The notes: generated by a model not told the origin, from the sequence alone. A DNA stretch of 64,000 nucleotides from Eubacterium sp. (GCA_017420535.1 JAFOIV010000082.1:20475-84474); one strand, 5' to 3'. Numbered from the stretch's first letter, positions 1-8,105 are shown. A program made the numbers and translations.

Positions 1-1
1 A

Positions 2-406
2 TTTCCATTTAAACTGATGGTCATCGAAGAGCTGATGTATAGACAGGGCGTTTTAGAGCCAAAGTTTGACATCTATGACTTTGCCGAAAAGAATACTAAG
101 CGTGAAATCGATATTGATGATGAGGGTTATGAAATAATCCCTGAAGCAAAAAAATGGTTCAAAGACTATGAGATTCCTACAAGGTATGCTGAGATGGTTA
201 CCTCGCTGTTATGGGACGGCGGGCTTAAAGTGTTCAGTCAGATATGGCCTTTCTGGGATGGAGAGGACGATACATTTGATGTAAAAAGACTTACAGAGGA
301 GGAAGTTTCTCAGTTTCCTAATCTAAAGAAAGTTATTACAATGGGATGTATCTCGAAAAAGGCAGTTGAAGTCCTTAAAAATCAGGAAATTGAAGTAGAA
401 GAATGA
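2..406 (+). CDS. DUF6892-like protein, C-terminal part (cut by window edge)
   Basis: The reading frame is open from base 2, so the gene begins outside the window and only about 134 C-terminal residues are seen. They align by eye with the C-terminal half of the 332-residue protein at 13825-14823: FPFKLMVIEELMYRQ against FNFKLAVINELMYNQ, the shared LEP.FDIYD motif, the WDG(E/R)D motif, and FPNLKKV against FKNLKKM. From memory this is the DUF6892 family, often found beside polymorphic-toxin immunity genes; its function is unknown. The protein is acidic and has no membrane segment. An internal ATG at 17 is not the real start because the homology runs upstream of it. Confidence 0.75.
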   Translation, partial: FPFKLMVIEELMYRQGVLEPKFDIYDFAEKNTKREIDIDDEGYEIIPEAKKWFKDYEIPTRYAEMVTSLLWDGGLKVFSQIWPFWDGEDDTFDVKRLTEEEVSQFPNLKKVITMGCISKKAVEVLKNQEIEVEE

Positions 407-431
407 TAATGCTTTAAAGGAGTTGATCACT

Positions 432-677
432 TTGAATGAATTTAATGAATATGTTCATGAGGCTTTATCCGTAGCCGGGGACATTGTAATAAAGTCCATG
501 ATGGGAGGATATCTAGTATACTTCAATGGAAAACTGGTAGGTGACATTTGTGGGAGTGAACTGTTTTTAAAGAGGACTCCAACCTCGGACAAGCTTCTTA
601 AAGACTCGGAATTGCGGCAAGATCAAAATTTTGTAAACTTAAACTCTGGGGGACTAAGCCCCATTTTAATATTGTGA
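432..677 (+). pseudogene. TfoX N-terminal domain protein, truncated
   Basis: The first ~65 residues match the TfoX N-terminal domain, with the typical run of a catalytic-looking MMGGYLVYFNGKLVGDIC stretch followed by FLKRTP. A TTG at 432 is the likely start, because AAAGGAG (416-422) lies 9 bases upstream; the earlier in-frame TTG at 423 would touch the ribosome binding site. After KDSELRQ the sequence leaves the family: the other copy here (35803-36105) continues with PYEGAK..LFVEDID, while this one runs into a short unrelated tail over a GGGG/CCCC hairpin (649-662). I read it as a 3'-truncated gene. TfoX domains in Clostridia are small solitary proteins of unclear role. Confidence 0.55.
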
Positions 678-695
678 AATTTACGGAGGTGTATC

Positions 696-1439
696 ATGGG
701 AAGAGTTGTTGCCATCAGCGGCGGAGATCTTCTAACTACAGAAAAACTTAATTTATATGCTTTAAAGCTTTCCCAAAATGAATCTCCCCATGTTTTATTT
801 ATTGGGACTGCCAGCATGGATTCAGAAGGGTATTTCGAAGGGATAAGGGCTGCATTTGAAAAGTTAAATTGTAGCGTAAGGGAGTTGCCTTTAACGAGAG
901 AAGAGCTTGATCAGGCTGAAATCGATGTAAGACTTGAATGGGCAGATGTCATTTATGTTGGTGGTGGTGACACAAGAACGATGATTAAAATATGGAAGCA
1001 GTATTCATTAGATAAAAAATTGAAGGAAATATATGAAAATGATACTGCTGTTTTGACAGGGCTTAGTGCTGGCGCTATTTGCTGGTTTATGGCCGGACAC
1101 AGCGACAGCTTCTCGGATGTGGATGAGAGGGAGTGCAGTGTCGTGGATGTGGATGAGAGGGAGTGCAGTGTCGTGGATGTGAAAGGAATAAAATATGGTA
1201 TCGTGGATGGAATGCTGGGACTTTTTCCATATTGCTTTTGCCCTCATTATAATGAAGAAGGGCGAGAGACATTTGATAGCATGATAACAGATACCAGGTA
1301 TGATGGACTTGCACTGGAAAATGAAACTGCTTTTGTAGAAGCATCTGGGGAACATTTCATTATAGGAGCCCGTGATGGCGCCCAGGCGTGGTCATTTAGC
1401 AACAGCAAAAAGCGTAAATTAGAGGTACGATATTTATAG
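696..1439 (+). CDS. Peptidase E-like serine peptidase (family S51)
   Basis: A 247-residue protein with the S51 fold signature: VAISGGD at the N-terminus, YVGGGDTRTM, and the nucleophile motif GLSAGAICWF with its serine near residue 124, then a PHYNEEGR stretch near residue 185 that supplies the conserved histidine. The family cleaves Asp-X dipeptides in the cytoplasm. ATG 696 is preceded by CGGAGG at 684-689. Oddly, a 30-base unit is duplicated in frame at 1115-1174, adding a ten-residue VDERECSVVD-type repeat just after the active-site serine. This may disturb the active site, so activity is uncertain. The stop codon abuts a palindromic repeat. Confidence 0.8.
   Translation: MGRVVAISGGDLLTTEKLNLYALKLSQNESPHVLFIGTASMDSEGYFEGIRAAFEKLNCSVRELPLTREELDQAEIDVRLEWADVIYVGGGDTRTMIKIWKQYSLDKKLKEIYENDTAVLTGLSAGAICWFMAGHSDSFSDVDERECSVVDVDERECSVVDVKGIKYGIVDGMLGLFPYCFCPHYNEEGRETFDSMITDTRYDGLALENETAFVEASGEHFIIGARDGAQAWSFSNSKKRKLEVRYL
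1115..1180 (+). repeat. 30-bp in-frame tandem duplication inside the S51 peptidase gene
   Basis: Bases 1115-1144 are repeated exactly at 1145-1174, and the first six bases of the unit occur a third time at 1175-1180. The unit length is a multiple of three, so the frame is kept and ten residues are added. The two copies are identical, which points to a recent slippage or duplication event. Confidence 0.95.
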
Positions 1440-1487
1440 GTTAACATAAAAATGGACCATAGCCCCCGGGACTATGGCTCATTTTGA
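1439..1487. repeat. Palindromic repeat, copy 1 (GGACC family)
   Basis: Starts on the last base of the peptidase stop codon with GGTTAACATAAAAATGGACC. The left arm GGACCATAG and right arm CTATGGCTC flank a CCCCCGGGA centre. The right flank is shortened (CATTTTG in place of CATTTTTATGTTAAC), so this copy is decayed at its 3' side. It could act as a terminator for the gene upstream. Confidence 0.85.
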
Positions 1488-1514
1488 AATTTGAGTTTGG
1501 TTTAGGAGATAAAA

Positions 1515-1988
1515 ATGAATATAGTCAGAAGAGCAGAAAATAAAGATATACCAAAAATCATGGACCTTTTGGTTCAGGTGGATATGGTGCATCATAATGG
1601 AAGACCAGATTTATTTAAAGGTCCGGCAACAAAATATAATGAAGTGCAGTTAGAGGAGATTTTAAAGGATGGCAGTAGACCTGTCTTTGTATGCGTAAAT
1701 GAAGCTGATCAGGTTTTAGGACATGCATTTACTGTTTTTAAACAGCTTAAGGATGACGCTGTTTTCACCGATGTTAAAACCCTTTATATTGATGATATCT
1801 GTATTGATGAAAGCAGTAGAGGAATGTCAGTTGGTAAGACTTTATATGAGGCTGTGGTTCAATTTGCAAAAGAAAATGACTGCTACAATATCAATTTAAA
1901 TGTTTGGAGCTGCAATAAAGGCGCTATGAAGTTCTATGAGAAAATGGGTCTTAAGCCCCAAAAAATTGGTATGGAAATGATACTATAG
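1515..1988 (+). CDS. GNAT-family N-acetyltransferase
   Basis: A 157-residue single-domain GNAT protein. Visible landmarks are the N-terminal RRAENKDIPKIMDLL, the beta-4 strand LYIDDICIDESSRG leading into the acetyl-CoA pyrophosphate loop SRGMSVGKTLYEA, and the C-terminal NVWSCNKGAMKFYEKMGL, where the tyrosine of FYEKMG is the usual general acid. The acceptor substrate cannot be told from sequence. ATG 1515 follows TAGGAGAT. It sits alone between two copies of the GGACC palindrome, with stop codon and copy 2 abutting, so it looks like an independently expressed gene. Confidence 0.9.
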   Translation: MNIVRRAENKDIPKIMDLLVQVDMVHHNGRPDLFKGPATKYNEVQLEEILKDGSRPVFVCVNEADQVLGHAFTVFKQLKDDAVFTDVKTLYIDDICIDESSRGMSVGKTLYEAVVQFAKENDCYNINLNVWSCNKGAMKFYEKMGLKPQKIGMEMIL

Positions 1989-2052
1989 GTTAACATAAAA
2001 ATGGACCATAGCCTCCGGGACTATGGTCCATACTCCGGGACTATGGTCCATA
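1988..2052. repeat. Palindromic repeat, copy 2, with duplicated right arm
   Basis: GGTTAACATAAAAATGGACC begins on the last base of the GNAT stop codon. The left arm GGACCATAG and right arm CTATGGTCC flank CCTCCGGGA. The right arm (CCGGGACTATGGTCCAT) is then repeated once more after the short spacer ACT, a 20-base duplication, and the T-run and terminal GTTAAC are missing. Confidence 0.9.
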
Positions 2053-2065
2053 ATGAGGGGAGAAT

Positions 2066-2452
2066 ATGAAGATAGAACATATTGCAATGTATGTAAATAA
2101 GTTGGAGGCGGCCAGGGATTTCTTTGTGAGATTCTTAGGCGGTGTTTCAAATGATGGATATCATAATAAAAAAACTGGTTTTAGATCTTACTTTATTTCA
2201 TTTGATGATGGCGCGAGGCTTGAAATAATGAATAAGCCAGATCTTTTGGATGATGTGAAAAATCTGAATAGAACCGGATATGCCCATATCGCTTTTTCAG
2301 TTGGATCTAAAGAAGCAGTTGATAATCTGACCCAGAAGATAAGTGATGCTGGGTATAGTGTCATTTCCGGTCCGAGAACAACAGGCGATGGTTACTATGA
2401 ATCATGCATTGTGGCAATTGAAGGTAACCAGATAGAGATCACAGCATCATAA
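2066..2452 (+). CDS. VOC-family (glyoxalase / bleomycin-resistance fold) protein
   Basis: A 128-residue protein spanning two beta-alpha-beta-beta-beta modules. Candidate metal ligands lie at the expected places: His5 in KIEHIAMYV, Glu in RLEIMNKP, His in GYAHIAFSV, and Glu in NQIEIT. That is the HEHE pattern of metal-dependent VOC enzymes such as lactoylglutathione lyase-like proteins. The true substrate is unknown; small-molecule lyase, isomerase or resistance protein are all possible. The start ATG 2066 follows GAGGGGAG. It lies directly after palindrome copy 2 and is separated from the next gene by 91 bases. Confidence 0.88.
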   Translation: MKIEHIAMYVNKLEAARDFFVRFLGGVSNDGYHNKKTGFRSYFISFDDGARLEIMNKPDLLDDVKNLNRTGYAHIAFSVGSKEAVDNLTQKISDAGYSVISGPRTTGDGYYESCIVAIEGNQIEITAS

Positions 2453-2543
2453 TTATCCCATTTATTGTTGTGTTTCACGCTCGATTTATAATAAAATAAA
2501 TGCAGGGTGCACACACTCAATATGAAAATATTGGAGGATTAAA

Positions 2544-3149
2544 ATGTTATACGATAAGACAAACCTTCCTGAAGACTTGAAAATGTATCTTCGAGAGATT
2601 TACAGCAACGAGGAATTAAATGATGTTTTTTATGACTGTGATATCGAAATCTATGATGAAGACGCAGTTAAGGATTTTGAAGATGATGAGGTCTGGCTGG
2701 ATGATCTGATGGGACCTGGAGATTCAAGTTATACGAATTTAAAGCCATTTGCCCGTGATGGAAGCGGCGCTTTGTGGGTTCTTATAGATGACAAAATGAT
2801 TGCTTATATCGGAACTGAAGGCGAGTGTGGTTTCGTCGCAAGAAATACTCATGAATTTATGAATATAGTATCTGTGTGGGGCGGATACATTTGTGATTAC
2901 TGGGAAAAAGAGATTTTGAAAAATAAGGATAAATTCTATGAAGTCATGAATGACCCTGACAGACTTGCTGACTATGATTTTATTGAAAGTCATAAAAGGG
3001 TGTTTAAACCCTTCATTGAAAAACATGGATTTACAAAAGATATCTATGAAATGGCTTTGGCCGGCATGTCAGTTGAACCTGTTTTTGAAGTGAAGGCTAC
3101 ATCTGATGAATATGTCGATTCTGAACCATTGGTAAGAGAAGATTATTGA
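2544..3149 (+). CDS. Acidic protein resembling SUKH/SMI1-type immunity proteins
   Basis: A 201-residue, strongly acidic, soluble protein with no signal or membrane segment. The middle part reads GALWVLIDDKMIAYIGTEGE followed by ARNTHEFMNIVSVWGGY. This resembles the SUKH pattern of a strand showing whether a display/status value is present, a Gly-Glu turn, and a helix with the phenylalanine of a HEFM/EEFL motif. SUKH proteins commonly neutralise contact-dependent or type VII toxins. No toxin gene is adjacent, so it would be an orphan immunity protein. ATG 2544 follows TTGGAGGATTAAA. The family call is by eye and moderate. Confidence 0.5.
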   Translation: MLYDKTNLPEDLKMYLREIYSNEELNDVFYDCDIEIYDEDAVKDFEDDEVWLDDLMGPGDSSYTNLKPFARDGSGALWVLIDDKMIAYIGTEGECGFVARNTHEFMNIVSVWGGYICDYWEKEILKNKDKFYEVMNDPDRLADYDFIESHKRVFKPFIEKHGFTKDIYEMALAGMSVEPVFEVKATSDEYVDSEPLVREDY

Positions 3150-3158
3150 AAATTAAGA

Positions 3159-3187
3159 GGCAGGCGTATGATTTACGCCTGCCTTTA
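3159..3187 (+). terminator. Intrinsic terminator after the SUKH-like gene
   Basis: GGCAGGCGTA and TACGCCTGCC form a perfect 10-bp stem around a 5-base loop, followed by TTTA. It begins 9 bases after the stop codon. Confidence 0.8.
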
Positions 3188-3240
3188 TGTATGTAATGTC
3201 GGCCGATATATGTATGTAATGTTGGCCATATATGTATGTT
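3186..3240. repeat. Short tandem repeat TATGTATGTAATGTYGGCC
   Basis: Two near-identical 22-23 base units (3186-3208 and 3209-3230) and a partial third (3231-3240) follow the terminator. No coding function is seen; 3241-3418 holds nothing else I can name except the ribosome binding site of the next gene. Confidence 0.75.
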
Positions 3241-3418
3241 TAACCATGAATTCAGGCGGCAATTAAATCTTGGATAATCACAGGGGCAACGGCTGGTTGC
3301 GTGCAAAAAAACGCCGTCCATATTAAAATGTATTTAATGCATAAGATGCTGATAAAAAATATCAGTAAAGACAATCATCAAGATCAAAAAAGCATCAGGA
3401 ATGTACAGGAGGGACAAT

Positions 3419-4183
3419 ATGGAAACAAAAAGTATTTTATATAACCTTAGGACTAAAAATGGTCTGTCGCAGGATGAGTTGGCGGAGAAAGTCTTCGTTA
3501 CAAGGCAGGCAGTTTCACGTTGGGAAAATGGCGAAACAGTACCAAATACAGAAACATTGAAACAACTTTCAAAACTGTATAATGTTTCAATCAACACGCT
3601 GTTGGGGCTGCCTCATAAACTCATTTGCCAGTGCTGCGGAATGCCGCTGGAGGATGAAATCATGGGAAGAAATGAGGACGGATCAATAAATGAGGATTAT
3701 TGCAAATGGTGCTATGCGGATGGAACTTACACCTACAGTAATCTGGATGATCTGATAGAGGTTTGCATTCCTCATATGGTAAATGCTGATTTCACAGAGG
3801 AGCAGGCGAGAGAGTATCTTAAAATGACTCTGCCTAATTTGGATTACTGGAAAAGGTATGATGAACTCGGGGATGGCGGAAAGTTTGAGGAGTTTAAGCA
3901 GAAGCTGATAAATGAGATAAATGAACTTCATATCGACGGTATGCCAAAACTCACAAAGTTAAATGCTCTTGTGGGAAAATATGTCAATCTGGAATATAGA
4001 CTCCCAAGTGGACTTAATGTGAAATTTCTGGATGATCAGGTCACATATCTTGGAAATCAGCTGGAATCAGAGATCGTAGATGGGCTTTGTTTTGGAGTCA
4101 TTGCTAATATGGATTTCATTTTAATCTGCACCTATGAGGAAGAAGGAAAAAATCCAGAGTTGATAATGTATAAGAAGAGATGA
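3419..4183 (+). CDS. XRE-family regulator with zinc-ribbon domain
   Basis: A 254-residue protein. Residues ~1-60 form an XRE helix-turn-helix (LRTKNGLSQDELAEKVFVTR, then QAVSRWENGETVPNTETL). Residues ~68-100 carry a putative zinc ribbon with CQCCGMPL and DYCKWCYADG, four cysteines in two CxxC knuckles, followed by a helical segment with EEQAREYLKMTLPNLDYW. This HTH plus zinc-ribbon design is known from Firmicute regulators of unknown ligand. The last ~70 residues look like a small beta domain (lipocalin-like or MORN-like; unsure). ATG 3419 is chosen over 3401 because AGGAGGG (3408-3413) precedes it. Confidence 0.85.
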   Translation: METKSILYNLRTKNGLSQDELAEKVFVTRQAVSRWENGETVPNTETLKQLSKLYNVSINTLLGLPHKLICQCCGMPLEDEIMGRNEDGSINEDYCKWCYADGTYTYSNLDDLIEVCIPHMVNADFTEEQAREYLKMTLPNLDYWKRYDELGDGGKFEEFKQKLINEINELHIDGMPKLTKLNALVGKYVNLEYRLPSGLNVKFLDDQVTYLGNQLESEIVDGLCFGVIANMDFILICTYEEEGKNPELIMYKKR

Positions 4184-4523
4184 TATGTTATGAACACAGC
4201 GCGTAGGAAATGACAAATAATGTTATGACATTGAGAACTGGCGGAAATATAAAAAATTTATATTGACAATGAGTTGTCTGTTAATTATACTCAAAAAATA
4301 TTATTTTCAGAAAGCGAGACATTATGGGAAATCTTATTCTTGTCACAGTGCATATGGTAAAACCACAATCCGTGAACGTCCTTCAGGGGTTTGTTTTTGA
4401 TATGCATGATGAGGATAGGGGAAGCTGTAAGTAATATTTTAGCTTTATTAAATGATACCGTTAACATAGCCTCATCAAGCGAAATGTTTGATGAGGCTTA
4501 TTTTTTTACAAGGAGGCTCTGAC
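4184..4523 (+). other. 340-base gap: promoter, small ORF, terminator
   Basis: A strong promoter-like pair TTGACA (4263-4268) and TATACT (4286-4291) has a 17-base spacer. GACAATGAGTTGTC, an inverted repeat of GACAA, overlaps the -35 box and could be an operator. A 36-codon reading frame (4324-4434) follows, without a recognisable family; it may be a remnant. The arms GCCTCATCAA and TTTGATGAGGC (about 4469-4499) followed by seven T's make a clear terminator immediately upstream of the next gene's ribosome binding site. Confidence 0.6.
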
Positions 4524-5075
4524 ATGAAGATTAAAGAACAAAGATTTATATTACCTGATGGCTGCGAGGTTACCATTAAGAGTGCTGGCCCAGAGGATGC
4601 AATGAAGATAAAACTTCATAGAGAAGCAACTGCGGGGGAGACTCATTTTATGGCAAGGGAACCGGAAGATGGGCAGATTGATCTTCAGCTGATAAGAGCG
4701 GGGATTTGCAGTATTTCCGAAAGTGACAGGGATTTTTTAGTCAGTGCTTTTATCGGCGACGAGCTGATCGGTGATCTTGGGGTGACTCTAGTAAGGCCGC
4801 ATTTAAAATATCTTCATCGAGCCTACCTGGGAATGTCAATCCGCGAGGCTTATACTGGGATGGGGCTTGGAAGCTTTATGATGAAGGTTGCGCTGGAGCA
4901 GGCAAAGGAAAATGGATTTGAGCAGGTTGAACTTGGCGTGTACAGCGATAATGACAGAGCAAGGCACATGTATGAGAAAATGGGCTTTAAGGAATACGGA
5001 ATGAATCCGAGGGCATTCAAGCTGAAGGATGGGACATATAGGGATGAGATCATTATGGCCAATATCTTTAAGTAA
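4524..5075 (+). CDS. GNAT-family N-acetyltransferase
   Basis: A 183-residue GNAT protein. Key segments are LGMSIREAYTGMGLGSFMMK (strand beta-4 and the acetyl-CoA loop, Q/RxxGxG/A type as YTGMGLG) and VELGVYSDNDRARHMYEKMGFKEYG, with the MYEKMGF tyrosine as likely general acid. It resembles RimI/PhnO-like acetyltransferases from Clostridia; substrate unknown. Start ATG 4524 is preceded by AAGGAGG at 4510-4516; the longer frame from 4488 would place its start inside the upstream terminator, so it is rejected. Confidence 0.88.
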   Translation: MKIKEQRFILPDGCEVTIKSAGPEDAMKIKLHREATAGETHFMAREPEDGQIDLQLIRAGICSISESDRDFLVSAFIGDELIGDLGVTLVRPHLKYLHRAYLGMSIREAYTGMGLGSFMMKVALEQAKENGFEQVELGVYSDNDRARHMYEKMGFKEYGMNPRAFKLKDGTYRDEIIMANIFK

Positions 5076-5167
5076 AATGCCTGAAGCATTGAGAGAAAAC
5101 TGTAAGGCGTTTTCAAAGATGGATAAACCTGGTGGTAAATGAAAAATGTGTAAAGGAGATCAATAAT

Positions 5168-5686
5168 ATGAAGCGTGAACTTGAAACAGACAGATTAATT
5201 CTTAGAACAGTAACAACTGATGATGCGGAGGCAATATTTAAGTGGACATCAGATCCTGACGTAAATACATTTATGAATTATACAGTCCATGAAAGTGTAG
5301 ATTTCACAAGAGAATGGATTAAAACAAGAAATACTGATGGAGCGGAAGAATTTGATCTGGGATTTGTTTTAAAAGAAACAGGTGAGATGATCGGAATGGG
5401 CGGACTATTTTATAAAAAGGATATAGATGCCTGGGAGATCGGATATAATCTTAGAAAAGATTACTGGGGAAAAGGTCTGGTTCCAGAGGCGATACGTGCA
5501 CTTATTGATTATGTAGATAAAGAAAAAGGCGTGCGTGCAATTGTAGGTGAATTTGCTGTTGATAATAATAAGAGCAGGCGTGTAATGGAAAAGCTTGGTA
5601 TGACTTACTGGAAAGACAGCAAGTATTCTAAAATGGATGGAAGCAAAACATTTGAGGCGCGCGTGTACAGGAAGGAACTAAAATAA
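5168..5686 (+). CDS. GNAT-family N-acetyltransferase, RimJ/RimL type
   Basis: A 172-residue protein of the Acetyltransf_3 type: starts MKRELETDRLILRTVTTDDA, contains IGYNLRKDYWGKGLVPEAIR (acetyl-CoA loop WGKGLVPEA) and ends with a VDNNKSRRVMEKLGMTYW segment typical of RimJ/RimL. Such proteins acetylate ribosomal protein N-termini or small molecules; the acceptor is not predictable. ATG 5168 follows AAAGGAG (5152-5158). It is the second of two unrelated GNAT genes in a row and is followed by a methyltransferase 76 bases later. Confidence 0.9.
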   Translation: MKRELETDRLILRTVTTDDAEAIFKWTSDPDVNTFMNYTVHESVDFTREWIKTRNTDGAEEFDLGFVLKETGEMIGMGGLFYKKDIDAWEIGYNLRKDYWGKGLVPEAIRALIDYVDKEKGVRAIVGEFAVDNNKSRRVMEKLGMTYWKDSKYSKMDGSKTFEARVYRKELK

Positions 5687-5762
5687 GAGGAAGTCAGGAT
5701 TCTATAATCATTGGATGCAAGTATTTAGAAAAACAAAGAAAGATTTAGAAAGGGGAGCTGCT

Positions 5763-6551
5763 ATGATCATTGAAAATATTGATAAGGGAAAGGCATTTGA
5801 CTGGGGAAAAACTTCTGCAGATTATGCAAAATTTAGGGACATTTATCCACAGAAGTTTTATGACATGATTTTGGAGCTGGGGCTTTGCAAGGATGGACAG
5901 AAGGTCCTGGATCTGGGGAGTGGAACCGGCGTTCTGCCAAGAAATATGTATAAGTACGGCGCAAAATGGACTGCTACTGATGTTTCAGAAAATCAGATCA
6001 AACAGGCGAAGATACTTGCAAATGAATCTGGGATGGATATTGATTTCTTTGTGGCAGGAGCCGAGGAAGTGTCATTTCCGGATGATACATTTGATGTGAT
6101 AACTGCATGTCAGTGCATTTGGTATTTTAATCATGATATAACCGCGCCTCAGTTTGCAAAGATGCTGAAAAAGGGTGGGAAATTCTTGATCCTTTACATG
6201 GGATGGCTTCCGTTCGAGGATGAGATTGCAGGAAAAAGCGAGGAGATCATTTTAAAATATAATCCTGACTGGACAGGCTGCGGTGACAAGGTTCATCCGG
6301 TTCTTATTCCGGAGCAGTACCTGGAGTTTTTTACTTTAAAGATCAGGAAGGAAGTAAGAGTGGACATTCCATTTTCAAGAGAGGGATGGCATGGACGAAT
6401 GAGGGCATGCAGAGGAGTTGGCGCGTCTATGACAGGGAACACACTTGCAGCGTGGGACAAGGAACATATGGATATGCTGGAAAACAATGCTACAGAGAAC
6501 TTCCTAGTGAAACATTATATATCAATCGCAGAGCTGGAGGTTCTAAAATAA
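5763..6551 (+). CDS. Class I SAM-dependent methyltransferase
   Basis: A 262-residue Rossmann-fold methyltransferase. Motif I is VLDLGSGTGVLPRNM, motif II is the acidic TATDVSENQI, motif III is GAEEVSFPDDTFDVITACQC, and the next strand reads KMLKKGGKFLILYMGW. This is the Methyltransf_11/25 class, seen in UbiE-like and many unassigned methylases. The substrate is unknown. ATG 5763 has AGGGGAG just upstream; the earlier ATG at 5715 lacks a site. A GGACC palindrome (copy 3) starts 23 bases after the stop. Confidence 0.9.
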   Translation: MIIENIDKGKAFDWGKTSADYAKFRDIYPQKFYDMILELGLCKDGQKVLDLGSGTGVLPRNMYKYGAKWTATDVSENQIKQAKILANESGMDIDFFVAGAEEVSFPDDTFDVITACQCIWYFNHDITAPQFAKMLKKGGKFLILYMGWLPFEDEIAGKSEEIILKYNPDWTGCGDKVHPVLIPEQYLEFFTLKIRKEVRVDIPFSREGWHGRMRACRGVGASMTGNTLAAWDKEHMDMLENNATENFLVKHYISIAELEVLK

Positions 6552-6573
6552 AGAGCATAGTTAAATAATATAC

Positions 6574-6632
6574 AAGTTGACATAAAAATGGACCACTGCC
6601 CCCGGGACTATGGTCCATTTTTATGTCAACTT
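6574..6632. repeat. Palindromic repeat, copy 3 (hybrid arms)
   Basis: AAGTTGACATAAAAATGGACC at the left and GGTCCATTTTTATGTCAACTT at the right form nearly perfect outer arms. The inner arms do not match: CACTG on the left, CTATG on the right, around CCCCCGGGA. This looks like half of a CAC/GTG-type copy joined to half of a CAT/ATG-type copy. A-run and T-run on both sides make it a bidirectional terminator candidate. Confidence 0.92.
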
Positions 6633-6662
6633 AACAGACGGTTGTTAAAACTCTAAATTTAC

Positions 6663-6697
6663 GTTGTTGTGGGGGAGGGCTTGATGCTTTAAAATGA
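6663..6697 (+). repeat. Flanking repeat shared with 12481-12515
   Basis: GTTGTTGTGGGGGAGGGCTTGATG followed by a TTTAAAAT run here matches GTTGTTGTGGAGTAGAGATTGATG followed by TTTTAAAAT at 12481, in the same place downstream of palindrome copies 3 and 5. The similarity is about 85 percent by eye. It may be an extended part of the palindrome element or a shared promoter region. Confidence 0.6.
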
Positions 6698-6757
6698 ACC
6701 TTGTCAGTTGAAACTGAAGCTTCGTTTCTTCAAAATATAAAAAGGAGAATACGTAAA

Positions 6758-7310
6758 ATGAATATTGGTAATAAGATTAAAGCCCTTCGTTTAAAGGCAA
6801 GTGCAACACAGGAAATGTTAGCTGAGGCTCTTGGTGTAAGCAGTCAATCTGTTTCTAAATGGGAGAATAATGTATGTGCCCCTGATATATCACTACTTCC
6901 AGAGATTTCGGAGTTCTTTGGAGTAACTATAGATGAGCTTTTTGACTTAAGCTGAGTACCGAGCTAAAGATGCATGGGAAATTGTATCAAGACTTGAGAA
7001 TGACTATCCTGACAGTTATGATGCTATTTTTGAAGTGGCTGGAATATATGCAAAAAATGCAAGATACGAAGAAGCACTAAAGAGATATAAAAAAGCCGAG
7101 GAATTAGGCAAGGCTGATAAGGAACATGTATTTATGGATCATTTGCAGGCGCAGGCTTTGATATATGAAATTCTAGGAAGATATACTGAGGCTTATGAAT
7201 ATGTTCAGCGCCAGATTGACTTTCTTAATGATGAATGGAACATAACAGAAGGTGCAGACGTGGATGCACTCGAAGAAGAGAAAAACAGATTATTGAATCT
7301 CTTGTTATAA
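6758..7310 (+). pseudogene. XRE regulator with TPR-like C-terminus, frameshifted
   Basis: ATG 6758 (AAAGGAG at 6741-6747) opens a 65-residue XRE HTH: NKIKALRLKASATQEMLAEA, VSSQSVSKWENNVCAPDI, and FFGVTIDELFDLS before TGA at 6953-6955. Immediately after, in another frame (from 6951), the protein resumes as EYRAKDAWEIVSRLENDYPD, then GIYAKNARYEEALKRYKKAE and ALIYEILGRYTEAYEYV, two or three TPR-like helix pairs, ending at 7310. Intact relatives join the two parts through a longer linker. A small deletion with frameshift at about 6950 explains the split. The HTH part alone could still be made as a short DNA-binding protein. Confidence 0.75.
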
Positions 7311-7382
7311 TTCCAATATCGTTAGGAAAAATGTATAATCATTTTGACAAGAACGTTAAATTAAAGATTGGAAAAAAAGTTT

Positions 7383-8072
7383 ATGAACATACAGATTGTA
7401 GAAGATGATAGATCACTAAGTGATGGGATAGAGATTACGCTTTCAGACGGGGAGGCTGTTTTTTATAAAGAATACCTGATAAATGATGCCATGACAGGCT
7501 TTGAGAGATACGGGGCTGAGCTTTCGCTTATCATTTTGGATCTTAATCTTCCGGATGGAATAGGTTATGATTATCTGAAATTTGTGAGAGAAAGAAGTGA
7601 AGTTCCTGTGCTTATCCTTACAGCAAATGATCTTGAAATGGATGAAGTTAAGGGACTCACAATGGGGGCGGATGATTATATAACAAAACCATTTAGTCTG
7701 GCGGTTCTTCGTGCAAGAGTAAATGCACTTACGAGACGAAATTCTAATTCAAAAAATGTGGCTCTTTCAAAAGGGACTGTTTATGAAATGGATGAGATGA
7801 CATTTGACTTCGAGAAGCTTGAATTTAAAAAAGACGATGAAGAAATATTCTTAAGTTTAAATGAGCAGAAGCTGCTAAAGGTTTTTCTTGAAAATAAGGG
7901 AAGAATACTTACCAGGGAAATGCTTATGAATAGGATCTGGGGAAATGATGGTGACTTTGTGGATGAGAATGCCCTTTCAGTTACCATCAACCGCCTGAGA
8001 AGTAAAATAGATAAGGATAAGAATAAAAAGCATATCAATACAGTTTATGGACAAGGTTATAAGTTTGAGTAA
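7383..8072 (+). CDS. OmpR-family response regulator
   Basis: A 229-residue two-domain regulator. The receiver domain shows the acidic pair in QIVEDDRSL, phospho-acceptor Asp in LIILDLNLPDG (~residue 54), the Thr of LILTAND and the Lys of DYITKPFSL. The C-terminal winged helix (~130-229) contains LSLNEQKLLKVFLENKGRIL and NALSVTINRLRSKI, typical of OmpR/PhoB. It is encoded 33 bases before a cognate kinase and upstream of an ABC exporter, so it probably controls that exporter in response to a peptide or cell-envelope stress. ATG 7383 is preferred to the in-frame TTG at 7368; the ribosome binding site is weak (GGAAAAAAAG). Confidence 0.93.
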   Translation: MNIQIVEDDRSLSDGIEITLSDGEAVFYKEYLINDAMTGFERYGAELSLIILDLNLPDGIGYDYLKFVRERSEVPVLILTANDLEMDEVKGLTMGADDYITKPFSLAVLRARVNALTRRNSNSKNVALSKGTVYEMDEMTFDFEKLEFKKDDEEIFLSLNEQKLLKVFLENKGRILTREMLMNRIWGNDGDFVDENALSVTINRLRSKIDKDKNKKHINTVYGQGYKFE

Positions 8073-8105
8073 AGCTGAAGATAAGTAAGTCTAAAGGAAA
8101 CAAAG

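Noticed and set aside
4324-4434. Small gene of 36 codons
   Set aside because: It has no family resemblance and no clear ribosome site; kept only as a note in the gap entry.
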